From Bacillota bacterium (lineage in GTDB: Bacteria > Bacillota > Clostridia > Christensenellales > Pumilibacteraceae), in contig WRLT01000005.1 in NCBI GenBank assembly GCA_009777485.1, positions 1 through 64,000 on the forward strand: DNA of 64,000 nt. Reading direction: 5' to 3'. Below the pieces are notes generated by a model. That model was not told where the DNA came from, did not search any database, and saw nothing but the letters and a program-made list of their open reading frames with translations. Of the stretch, positions 8,996 to 18,800 are shown in pieces. Position numbers and translations under genes: made by a program. Each line of letters opens with the position of its first letter. The stretch's first letter is position 1.

Positions 8996-11900
8996 TTATT
9001 TTTTGCCTGTTAGGCGTGCGCGCAGTTTGTCTAGCACCAACGAATTGGCTAAGCGGCGCACTTGGTCGCTTTGCTCGTCGATTTGAATCGTCGAAAATTC
9101 TTGCGGCAGTATATCTTTTACAATTTCTTCGATTTGCGATTGCGGAACGCCGCCATCTCCTAGCTGCTGCACAAGCTGCTCCATAACCAATTTATTAGCA
9201 ACCTGTTTGGCAAGCCTGGATGCCACGTCAAGCTCATCCTCTGCGCCGAACATACTTTCGTCAACCATCATATGCTGAGAAATTTGTTGTCCCTCGCGGT
9301 TGATTTTTGAAATTAAATCTTCCGTGAAAAGCTCTTCCATAGAAGATGAATCCTCGATTACCGTTTCAATCCTGCTTTCGGGTTTTTTCCGTGCGGCGGG
9401 TTTTTTCGGCGCGGAGGCGGTAGTCTTTTTAGCGGTTGCTGAGGTTGTTTTGCGCTTTGCCGAAGACGTAGACGCGGCTTTCTTTGCCGCAGGTTTTTTA
9501 GGCGGCTTAGGCGGCTCGTCATTATCCGAAACAAAGTCGGCAATTTGGTTAAGCTCTGCTTTAAGGTCGTGGATAGATACGGATAGATTTTTATCCTTAG
9601 AGTCGCTGCGGGCGGCTTGCTTTTCGGCGCGCGCTTCCCTTTGGTTTAAACTGTTGAATTCTTCTTTTAAACGGCGAATCTCTTGCAGAATTTTTTCGTT
9701 ATCCTTTGCGGCAGGCTTTTCCTTTGCAATTTCCTCTTTAAGACGGGAAATTTCTTTTGCGGCGGACGCGGAATTAGCGCGCGCCGATTCTGAAACCGTT
9801 GCGGCGATTTCGCGCTTGACGACCTCTAATTTTTCGTCCAAATTAACTGCCCCGTCCGAAACTCCTGATATAATACGCCCTTGACGCTCCACTAAGGAGG
9901 CGATTTCCGAAAGGAAGTTTAACAGCGATTCGTTTGCATCGCGGCTAGCCGAAAACTCGGTTTGCAGCGTATCGATTTGCGCACTGGACGCTTTAATAAA
10001 TTCGATATCGGACGAAAGCTTGTCAAGCTGTGCAACAAGCCCCGATTGCGCCGCCTTTAACATGTCGGACGCATCCGCGTTTTTAATAGCGGCAACCTCG
10101 TCTCTAAGCGCGTTGATTTCGTCTAAGATTAAGTTATTATAGCTTTCAAATTGCGCATCGCCCGTTTTATCCGATGAAATACTTGCCATGCTGATAGTAA
10201 ACAGTTGGTCGCGCAGCGTAGAGATTTCGTTTAGCACCTCTTCATTGGATGCCGAAGGTGCGCCGCTTTCCGTATCTGGTTCGGTGCGTGCCGCGTTTAG
10301 CTCGTCTTTAAATGCCTGAAACTCATCCCGCAGTGCTAATATTTCTCCGACAACGCTTCTATCGGGCTCTTCGTTAAGCGCGCGTACATTCTTGCCGATT
10401 GCGCTTACTTGCTCGCCTAATACTACTACTTCGGTTAAAAGCCCCGAAGTATCGGCGTCTTTTTTAGAAATAGACAGGTCTGCGCGCAGCGATGCAATTT
10501 CGTCTAATACCGCGTTAATAACTTCTGCGTTATAGCCTTCTTCTTGCGATGCTTGCGGCGCAGAAACAGGCGCGGCTGTAAACGAAACATCCGCTAAACT
10601 TGCAATTTGCTCTTTTAGGCTTGCTATTTCGTCAAACAATACCGCCGCCAAAGCCGAATCGCCGCCGCCCTCACGCGTTACATCCATGCCCGATAGCGAG
10701 GCAATTTGTTCTTTTAATGCCGCAATTGCATCGGAAAGCTCAAACAGCGTTTCGTCCGCTATCGGCGGTGCTGCGGTGCGCGGCTCAGCCGAAACATCTA
10801 ATACGGCCGAAACTTGTTCTTTTAATTCGCCCAAATCGGTTAAAATTAATGCCAACGCATCGTCGGAAGTTGTGGGGGCTTGTTCGGAGGCTTGCGGCGC
10901 AAATTCTTGCGTTTGCTCGCGGCTTAGCATTACGGTAACCATATCGCTAAGCTCTGAAATTTGCTCTTTTAAAAGACTGATTTCGTCTAACACGACGGTA
11001 TCCGCGCTTGTATCGGAAACTGCGTAAGTGTCTGAAACGGCGTCTGTATCTAACGTTTGCTCGCGGCTTAACATAACCGTAACCATATCGCTAAGCTCTG
11101 AAATTTGTTCTTTTAAAAGACTGATTTCGTCTAATACTGCAGTATCCGCGCTTGTATCGGAAACGGCGTAAGTGTCTGAAACGGCGTCTGTTTGCAACGT
11201 TTGCTCGCGGCTTAGCATTACGGTAACCGTATCGCTAAGTTGGGCAATCTGCTCTTTAAGCGCGGCAAATTCGTCTAGAATAGCGGCATCCGCAACCATT
11301 GTAGCGGCGGGAACCTGTTCGTGTGTTTGAACGGTTGAAACGGATTCTTTTTGCGTCAATAACGCGACTTCTTCTCTTAGTGCGGCGATATCGTCCAGTA
11401 CTAAGGTGATAGCCTCAGCAGTTGTATCGTCAACAGCTGAAGGTTCGGTTTTGTCTGCCGTAAGCAGCGCAATATCCGATAACTGCGACTTAATGATATG
11501 AAACTCTTGCGCGATATCCAGTGTTTCGGGTTCGGCAACAGTTTGCGTTTTTTGTGCGTAATTCGCCTCTAACAACTCTTGCAGCATCAGTTTAATAGAC
11601 TGTACTTCGTTATCGCGCCAGTTGTTTTGCTCGGTCTTAAATTCGTCTAAATCTTGCGCCAAATCGGTAACGCTGTTTTTAAGGCTGATTATTTCTTCTA
11701 ACACAACATTAAGCTCGTCCGAAGAAGAAGGTGCGGCAGCGTCATCGGTTTTTTCAATCAGCGTGGTGCGGCGTGCAACGGAATCCTTTAATTCGTCAAC
11801 GCCTGCTTGCAGTGCTTCGATATCTTGCTTTTGCTCGGCGCGCATTTCTTCGTTATAGTTTTGAATTTCTGCGCGCAAAACGGTAAGCTCATCGAAAATG

Positions 11901-14900
11901 GTGTTAATCATATCGCCGTTTTCGTTATCGTCGGGCGTGCGGGAAACTGTTTCCTCGCGTAGTCCGCCCTCCTCTTTTAAAACGGTTAGTTCGTCGCGGT
12001 AGGCTTGAACCTCATCCCGCAGCGCGACAATTTCGCCCAAAATCATATTGACTTCCGAACTTGCCGGGCCTGTTGTTTTAATATCCTCGCGCAGGGCGAT
12101 AAGCTCGTTAAGCACTTCGTCGGGCTCGCGCGTTACAACCTGATCGCGGTATTCGGTAATGTCCGAACGGATGTCGCCTACTTCGCCCGAAAGACCCACG
12201 CGCAGTTGTTTAAGCTCGTTATAAATTCTTTCTAGCTCGCTGGTAACTTCGTCGGTATCGCGCAGGCGCGCCGCTTGAATTTCTTCTTTAACGGCGTCAA
12301 TTTCGGCGGTTGTGGTTTGCGTTCCGATTTGCAGCTTTTCTTTAATTGCGGCTAAATCTTCTAAAATCAGCACGCTTTCTTCACTGGTATTCAGTGTGCG
12401 GCGGTCGTCCTCCGAAGTTGAAACAGCCCCCGTTTTTAAATCTTCCGATATTTTATTTAGGGCGGTTACTACGGTTTCGTCAACGGCGAACAGCTTTTCT
12501 TTTATGTCGTTTACGTCGGCAATTAAAATTTGTATGTTGTCGATTTCGTCGCCGCCTACCCCGTACATCAACGAATTCAGCTTGTCGCAAATTTCATTTA
12601 GTATGATTATCGCGCTTTCTTCTTTGATGGTCGCCTCTGTGCTTACGGTATCCTTTGTAGATAAATCTGCTTTAAGCATAGCAACTTCGTCTAACAATAT
12701 CGCCACTTGGTTTTGCAGTGCCTCGGATTGCTCGTTGGTAAGCGTGTCGCTTTTTTCTAGCAGCGTGCGCATTTGAGTAATCTCGCTAATCAGCGAATCG
12801 TCTACATACGCGGCCTGCGGAGAGGTACTTTCGGTTTTTATTTCGGCACCTGATACAAGATTTTTAATTTCGGCAAGGTCGGTAACTATTTGAACGCTAA
12901 GGTCGCTGATATTTAGCACCGAATCCGAAACGCCTGTAATTTGGGCTTCTAAGCCTGTTAGATTATTAACCGAATCCGCAACGGCGGCAACCTGCGCTTC
13001 AAGCCCGGAAAGACCTGCAACCGTTTCTGCAACGCTCGTAACCGCAATGCCGATATCCGCAACCTGTTGGGTAAGCAGCCCCGAAGAATCTGCCATTGCC
13101 GCAGCTAAATCCTCGTACAATTTATCTAGCTGTGCATTAAGCTCGTCGCCGAAAGCACCCGATACTGCGGGGACTTCTTCTTCTGCATTAACTTCGGTTG
13201 TTGCAGTTTCCGCCGCAATCGTTGTAGGCAGCAATAAAATATCCGAACGCAAATCGGCTATTTGTGTAATAAAAGCGTCTTGCTCTTCAAGCTTAGTTTT
13301 AATAAACTCGATATCTTGCGTTATTTTTTCATCGGGAACTGCCGTTAAAATATCTGCGGTTTGAACATCTTGCGCCTCTTTGATTGCATCTATGCGGCGT
13401 GCAATGTCGATATAATCCGCTTTAAGCGCGGCAACCGCGTCTACAATTTCGTTTTGACTGCCGAAGCGGAAAATTTCTTCTTTAAGCGCGGCAATTTCTT
13501 TTAGCACAAGTCCGCTAGACGCAGCATTTTCAACCGGTGCACCTGCGTCCGAAGAAACTACGTTTAAATCTGCGATAACGGCCATAAGTTCGTTAAGCTT
13601 GCCGATTAAATCTACGCCTTCGGCACTGGAAGATTTATACACAAGCGGAGGCCGTTCGGGAACATATTTAGATAAATCGTACAAGGTAACCGAACACAAG
13701 CCTTCGATTTTATCTTTAATTTTTGCCGCCGCCGCATGGTTTTCTACATCGGAGGTTGCGTATTCGTTAGCTAAATCTAAAATTTCGCTGTACAGCGCAT
13801 CGTTGTACGCCGTTTTTTTACCGTCTTGAAGCTCGTCAACCGCCGATACTACTTCGGGCAGTAATTCTATGATGTCTAAAACCGAAGCGCGCTTTAAACG
13901 CTCGTACAGTTTAGCATAAGCCTCTGCACTCTCTTGTTTTTTAGCAGGAATAGACGCAAACTTTTTAAGCTCGTCAAGCGAACTGCGCGACAATTTTTCG
14001 CCTAATAATTTTTGTGTCAGATACAAAAGCGAATGATAAATGTCGGTAGTAGCCGGTTCTGTTACCGAGGCAAGCTTAATGGAAAACTCGTCTATGGCTT
14101 TTAGCTTTTCTGAAAGCGGAAGCGATTTAGATGTGCAATCAAATTTTACCTTATGCAAATCGTTGTACAGCGATAAAATATCCTTATTGCGCTTTGCCGT
14201 TCCGCCCGATGCAGAACCAAGCATGGTTTTTAAATCGTACAGCTGACGCAAAATTTCGCTGTTATCCGGCTCGGCCGAAGCGGAAATTGTTTCTTTAATT
14301 TTATCGGTCGCCATAGAGATTTCGTGCAATACGGCATTGCCGTTTTGAATCGGTGCGGCAATAGGCGCGGGTGCAGGTGCAGCGACAGGAACAGGTGCGG
14401 GCGCTGGTGCAGGTGTAGCGACAGGCACGGCAGCGGCGGATATTTGTTCGGCACGCGATACCGATTTTTTTAATTCTTCTATGTTTTTTAACAGCTCGGT
14501 AAAATCAGGAAGCTCGGTTACGCGTTTGCGGATATCGGAAATTTGACTGTACATTTTTTTGTCGTCGTCTTTAACCGTGCGCAAAATTGTTTCGTTTATG
14601 GCAATAAGCTTTGCAAATTCGGTACGCAAAACCTCCTCGCCGACGCAAGTTCCGTGCAAGCCGTATGAGGCTGCTGCCGAAAGACGCGGAACGGCAGATT
14701 TTTTACCGTCGGAAAGCTCTACCACACGTTCGTTAAGCCTTTTAATTTCGCCTAATAATCCTGTTTCGTTTTGACGCGCGTCTTTTTCGATTTGGTCTTT
14801 TAAACGGCTTAACTCCACGTGCATTTCTTGCGTGGATTGCGTTCTGCCCAACTCATTTCTAAGGCGCGAAATTTCGTTATAAATAGCGATTTCGTTATTC

Positions 14901-15274
14901 TGACCGCCGCCTCCGCCGTGCGAAATCACAAACGGATGCGTATGTGAGGGCTGCTGCACAAAGCTGGGTGCAGGTGCAGGCATACCGACAGAACGTTTTA
15001 ACTCGGCAAGCTCATCTAGCACTTTGCTAAGCCTGTCGTCTTCGACGTAACCTCCGTCGTCCTCGTAATATTCTTCTTCCTCAGGATAGTCTTCCTCAGG
15101 GTACTCCTCGTCGTCGTACTCTTCATCATCGTACTCTTCGTCGTCGTACTCCTCTTCGTATTCCTCATCTTCGCCGTCAACGTATTCGTCGCGTTCGATA
15201 ACTTCTTCTTCGTATTCGTCATCTTCTTCGTTGGCGAGGTCGAGTCGTCCGATGTCTTCTTTGAAATATTCCAT
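8996..15274 (-). CDS. Giant cytoplasmic coiled-coil protein with acidic head and basic linker
   Basis: A 2092-residue protein without signal peptide or membrane segment. Residues 17-80 are almost all Asp/Glu/Tyr. Residues 80-1900 are dominated by short heptad-type segments (repeated 'LDEIxxLKEQI' phrases) joined by Ala/Thr/Asp-rich spacers, including two near-identical 48-residue repeats. A Lys/Ala/Pro/Thr-rich basic stretch lies at about 1925-1970, followed by a helical C-terminal domain of about 120 residues. Residues 80-190 are homologous to the small gene just upstream (SVGMPA, FNEISRLREEL-like, ExDARQNE). GTGAGGA precedes the start. Family unknown; a cytoskeletal or scaffold role is inferred. 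Confidence 0.85.
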   Translation of the reverse strand: MEYFKEDIGRLDLANEEDDEYEEEVIERDEYVDGEDEEYEEEYDDEEYDDEEYDDEEYPEEDYPEEEEYYEDDGGYVEDDRLSKVLDELAELKRSVGMPAPAPSFVQQPSHTHPFVISHGGGGGQNNEIAIYNEISRLRNELGRTQSTQEMHVELSRLKDQIEKDARQNETGLLGEIKRLNERVVELSDGKKSAVPRLSAAASYGLHGTCVGEEVLRTEFAKLIAINETILRTVKDDDKKMYSQISDIRKRVTELPDFTELLKNIEELKKSVSRAEQISAAAVPVATPAPAPAPVPVAAPAPAPIAAPIQNGNAVLHEISMATDKIKETISASAEPDNSEILRQLYDLKTMLGSASGGTAKRNKDILSLYNDLHKVKFDCTSKSLPLSEKLKAIDEFSIKLASVTEPATTDIYHSLLYLTQKLLGEKLSRSSLDELKKFASIPAKKQESAEAYAKLYERLKRASVLDIIELLPEVVSAVDELQDGKKTAYNDALYSEILDLANEYATSDVENHAAAAKIKDKIEGLCSVTLYDLSKYVPERPPLVYKSSSAEGVDLIGKLNELMAVIADLNVVSSDAGAPVENAASSGLVLKEIAALKEEIFRFGSQNEIVDAVAALKADYIDIARRIDAIKEAQDVQTADILTAVPDEKITQDIEFIKTKLEEQDAFITQIADLRSDILLLPTTIAAETATTEVNAEEEVPAVSGAFGDELNAQLDKLYEDLAAAMADSSGLLTQQVADIGIAVTSVAETVAGLSGLEAQVAAVADSVNNLTGLEAQITGVSDSVLNISDLSVQIVTDLAEIKNLVSGAEIKTESTSPQAAYVDDSLISEITQMRTLLEKSDTLTNEQSEALQNQVAILLDEVAMLKADLSTKDTVSTEATIKEESAIIILNEICDKLNSLMYGVGGDEIDNIQILIADVNDIKEKLFAVDETVVTALNKISEDLKTGAVSTSEDDRRTLNTSEESVLILEDLAAIKEKLQIGTQTTTAEIDAVKEEIQAARLRDTDEVTSELERIYNELKQLRVGLSGEVGDIRSDITEYRDQVVTREPDEVLNELIALREDIKTTGPASSEVNMILGEIVALRDEVQAYRDELTVLKEEGGLREETVSRTPDDNENGDMINTIFDELTVLRAEIQNYNEEMRAEQKQDIEALQAGVDELKDSVARRTTLIEKTDDAAAPSSSDELNVVLEEIISLKNSVTDLAQDLDEFKTEQNNWRDNEVQSIKLMLQELLEANYAQKTQTVAEPETLDIAQEFHIIKSQLSDIALLTADKTEPSAVDDTTAEAITLVLDDIAALREEVALLTQKESVSTVQTHEQVPAATMVADAAILDEFAALKEQIAQLSDTVTVMLSREQTLQTDAVSDTYAVSDTSADTAVLDEISLLKEQISELSDMVTVMLSREQTLDTDAVSDTYAVSDTSADTVVLDEISLLKEQISELSDMVTVMLSREQTQEFAPQASEQAPTTSDDALALILTDLGELKEQVSAVLDVSAEPRTAAPPIADETLFELSDAIAALKEQIASLSGMDVTREGGGDSALAAVLFDEIASLKEQIASLADVSFTAAPVSAPQASQEEGYNAEVINAVLDEIASLRADLSISKKDADTSGLLTEVVVLGEQVSAIGKNVRALNEEPDRSVVGEILALRDEFQAFKDELNAARTEPDTESGAPSASNEEVLNEISTLRDQLFTISMASISSDKTGDAQFESYNNLILDEINALRDEVAAIKNADASDMLKAAQSGLVAQLDKLSSDIEFIKASSAQIDTLQTEFSASRDANESLLNFLSEIASLVERQGRIISGVSDGAVNLDEKLEVVKREIAATVSESARANSASAAKEISRLKEEIAKEKPAAKDNEKILQEIRRLKEEFNSLNQREARAEKQAARSDSKDKNLSVSIHDLKAELNQIADFVSDNDEPPKPPKKPAAKKAASTSSAKRKTTSATAKKTTASAPKKPAARKKPESRIETVIEDSSSMEELFTEDLISKINREGQQISQHMMVDESMFGAEDELDVASRLAKQVANKLVMEQLVQQLGDGGVPQSQIEEIVKDILPQEFSTIQIDEQSDQVRRLANSLVLDKLRARLTGKK
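10921..11208 (-). repeat. Two tandem 144-bp coding repeats plus a degenerate third
   Basis: Units 10921-11064 and 11065-11208 are nearly identical and in frame (48 residues each, containing SELSDMVTVMLSREQT and AVSDTYAVSDTSAD). A diverged third copy starts at 11209. They are part of the coiled-coil region of the giant protein and look like a recent duplication. Confidence 0.85.
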
Positions 15275-15307
15275 AATTTCCTCACTTAATGCGGTGCGCT
15301 TTTTGTT

Positions 15308-15835
15308 TTATTTAGAGAGTTCTTCAATCCGTTCGGTTAAACGCCTAATTTCGTCTTTTAGGCGCGATTCGTTTTGACGTGCGTCCCGCTCCATAGAATC
15401 TTTTAGACGCCCTAGTTCGATGTGCATGGCTTGCGTGGTTTGGGTTTTAGAAAGTTCCTCGCGAAGCCGTGAAATTTCGTTAAAAATCAGGTTGTCGTTA
15501 TTGTTTTGCTTTACTCCCGTAGAAATTACATAGGGAAATACGGGGTCTGCCGTTAACGGCGCGTGGTAACCTGAGGGCATGTTTTGTGCAGGCATGCCTA
15601 CGGAACGGCGGATAGAGGCAATTTCATCTAAAATCTTGCCTACCGTATCCTCGCCGGTTTCGGCAGGATAATTCTCGCCGTATTCGTCGTCTTCGTATTC
15701 GTCGCCGTAATCTTCGTCGTCGTATTCCTCATCGTCGTATGCTTCGTCGTCATACTCCTCTTCGTCATACTCCTCTTCGTCGTCGTAATACTCTTCTTCC
15801 TCGTCGGCTAAACTGAATTTGTATAAATCTTTCAT
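15308..15835 (-). CDS. Small acidic-head coiled-coil protein, paralogue of the giant protein's N-terminus
   Basis: About 175 residues, starting at ATG MKDLYKF; an upstream in-frame GTG is possible, but its bases look like the ribosome site GTGAG. Residues 8-65 are nearly all Asp/Glu/Tyr. The rest matches residues 80-190 of the 2092-residue protein encoded 33 bp downstream, sharing SVGMPA, NEISRLR.EL, TQ.MH.EL.RLKD and RDARQNE. It ends in predicted coiled coil. No signal peptide, so it is cytoplasmic. It may be a short partner or regulator of the giant protein by co-assembly (inference). Confidence 0.82.
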   Translation of the reverse strand: MKDLYKFSLADEEEEYYDDEEEYDEEEYDDEAYDDEEYDDEDYGDEYEDDEYGENYPAETGEDTVGKILDEIASIRRSVGMPAQNMPSGYHAPLTADPVFPYVISTGVKQNNNDNLIFNEISRLREELSKTQTTQAMHIELGRLKDSMERDARQNESRLKDEIRRLTERIEELSK

Positions 15836-15884
15836 AACTATTCTCACTTTATTTTAGTATTTGCAAATCCTTTGTGGAGTATTA

Positions 15885-18800
15885 TTAACGACTCGGAGGT
15901 CTTGCAGGAGGTCTTGCACCAGGACGGGGTGCGCCGGGACGCGGTGCGCCGGGACGTGCGCCAGGACGTGCCGCACCAGGACGCGCTGCCGCACCGGGAC
16001 GTGCACCTGGACGCGCCGCACCGGGTCTTGCACCGGGACGTGCGCCGGGACGTGCCGCGCCGGGTCTTGCGCCGGGACGTGCACCAGGCCTTGCACCGGG
16101 ACGTGCGCCGGGTCTTGCACCGGGACGTGCGCCGGGACGTGCGGTACGCGTGCCGGGACGCTGTATTCTGTTGACGCGTTCGGTAACCTTTTTAACAATG
16201 CGTTTAGGTTTTTTATCCGCAAGCGTCTTTAACGCCGCTACCTCGCCCGCATGCGTTGCATCTGTCATAGAACGCTCGATAAGCTCTTTTAATTCGACGC
16301 TTTTCTTTTCGTCCTCGTCTAGCTTTAACTGTATGGCGTAGAATTTTTCGCGCAGGTTTTCACCGTCTTTTTCGTTGGTGATTTCTTTAAGCCCTTTACG
16401 CAAATCCGCGATTTCGTCTTTGCGCTTTAATACCTTTGCCGCGATACGTGCTTGCTCTTCGGCGGAAAGCTCGCCCATTGCCGCAACCTCGCGTTTGATG
16501 CGTTCTACTTCTTCTTCTGCTTCGCGCTTGGCTTTTTCCGCCTCGCTTTCTGCCATGCGTTTGGCTTTTTCGGCTTCTTCTTCGGCGTTGCGTTTTAGGG
16601 CCTCGATTGCCGCCTCTGATTCGCTTTTGATTTTTTCGGCCTCGTCTGCGGCGGCGCGGCGCGCTTCTTCTGCTTCAAGCTTGGCTTGCTCGGCTTCGCG
16701 TTTGGCTTGCTCTGTTTCGTCTGCGGCGGCGCGCTTGGCTTGTTCGGCCTCTTCGTTGGCAGCGCGTTTAGCTTCTTCTGCTTCTTCGCTGGCCATGCGT
16801 TTGGCTTCTTCCGCTTCTTCGCTTGCGGCGCGTTTTGCTTGTTCTGCCTCTTCGCTTAGGCGCAAGGTTTCTGCCGCAAGACGTTCTTCCGCATCCTTTT
16901 CGGCGGCGGCGGCTTTTTCGGCAGCCTCATGGGCAACGCGTTCAAGTTCGGCTTTTTGCGCCTCGCTCGCGCGGGCAGATTCTTCCGCCAAACGCTCGGC
17001 TTCTTCTTGCGCCATTTGCGCGGCAAGTCTGGCTTGCTCGGCTTGGGCTTTTTGTAATTCTAACTGCTTTTTAAGGTTGGTTTCTTCGATAATGAAACGG
17101 TCTTTTGAAATCGTACCGCCGTTTTTGTTAAACAACGGGTCGGCTACCTCTGAAATGTCGGTGGTGTTTAAAATCACGGACAGCTTTTCGCAGGCTTGCT
17201 CGAACGCCGCTTGGGTTTTATCGCGTTCTGCCGACAGCCGCGCAAGCGTTGCCTCGTTTTCCATTTGCATTTCAAGATTCGCTTTTATGCCGTTTGCCTT
17301 AGTGTCTTCAAGCATTTTACGTAAGTTATCAAGCTTTTCGTTCAACTCCATTTGCTCGATAGACATATCTAATTTTTCTTCGTCGGAGGCATGCTCCATA
17401 CGCAGATTAAGGTCTTCAAGCTCTTTTTCGGTTTGGCTTAAAGCCTCACTTACCGCTTGAACCTCTGCGGCTACGTTGGCGGCAGCGTCTGCTATGCCCG
17501 CATCTAAACCGCTGGAAATGCCGTCGTATTGCGCTTGCAATTCTTCCATAGCTTTTTCCGATTCGACCTTCTCCGCTTCGATTTGCGCTTTGTACTCATC
17601 AAACATGATTTGTCTTATCACCTCGTTTTCACTTTTATAAACATCTTCAAGCGGCATATCTTCTTTGTCGATGTAGTCGTTCGCTTTTTTACGAAGCGAT
17701 GCAAAGTCGATAGCTCTTGCAGACTTTTGTTTAGTGCTTTCCGCAACCGCTTTATCAATTTCGGTGATGCGCGAATTCTTTTCGTTGATTACCGCGCTCA
17801 TCTTAGCAATTACTTGGTGGTCAGTGGTGCTTAAAAGCTGGGTTTGGATAGCTGAAACCTCGCCTTTTAATGCGGCTTTTTCCGCCGCGTAACTTTCAAG
17901 CGCTTGCTGCGCGTTACTGATATCGCGGTCGAAGATAAATAAGTCGCGCATAATAGGAGTCAAATACAGGTTTCGGCGTTCGAAATCTAATTTTGCTTTT
18001 GCACGCGCTGCCGCTTCTGCCGCTAATTGCGCTTTTTTCTCGGCGGAGGCAACCTTTTTGGCACTTTCTTCTATTGCGCTGTTTTTATCGGAGGTGGTGT
18101 TTTTAAACGAATCCGCAAGCTCTTTAAGTGCCTCTTCTGTGTGCTCGGTTTCCGCTTTAAGCTTTTGCGCATCGGCAAGACGGGTTTGGGCAAATCTCAA
18201 ATTGCTTTCCGCCGCCGCCATTTCCTTTGAAAGACGCTCTTTTTCTTTTTTAGAGGCGGATGCCATTTGAACTTCTAAATTTGTAATTTGGTCTTGCTGT
18301 GCGGTTATTTCGTTTTGTGCCGAAGTAATGCTTTCGTCGGCTGCCGTAACTTGATCGTGTGTTTTTTCAATCTCGCTCTCGATTTTGGCAAGCCGCGTAC
18401 TTAACACATCGTATTCTCTTTGCAGTCTGCGGTGATTACGACGCGCTTCTTCTAACGCTAACTCTTCTTCGGAAACTTCTTCGTATACCAGTTTTTCTTC
18501 GCCGAACTCGTCTATCACGATTTGAGGTGCGCTTTTTTCTGCCGAAACTTCTTCTGTCGGGTCAGCCTCGATGGATTCGTGCGGGTCGAACCCTAGTATA
18601 GCAAACATCGGGTTTCCTTCTTTTTCGGCAACAGCTTCGGCAACCGTATCGCCGGGAACTGAACCGTTAGCGCCTTGCGCTTTGTTCATGCCGCAAGCTT
18701 CCTCGATGCTTTGTCCGTTTTTAACTGCCTCGCGGATACGTTGTTTTTCTTTTTCAAGCTCGCGGGTTTGTAAGTCTTTGCTTTTTAAGAACGAACGCTT

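Noticed and set aside
9300-9884. 194-codon plus-strand frame opposite the giant coiled-coil gene
   Set aside because: It is a shadow of the Lys/Glu-rich coding strand (Ser/Ala/Phe-rich product) without promoter or ribosome site; similar shadows occur along the whole operon.
15854-16232. Long frames on the plus strand and another minus frame across the ARPG repeat (Cys/Thr/Gly-rich and Val/His/Pro-rich products)
   Set aside because: They are frame shadows of a 12-bp coding repeat; they have no ribosome site and their composition follows the repeat unit.
16375-17460. 361-codon plus-strand frame opposite the coiled coil of the 1765-aa protein
   Set aside because: Its Ser/Ala-rich repetitive product mirrors the EEAEKAKR repeats on the other strand; no start signals.
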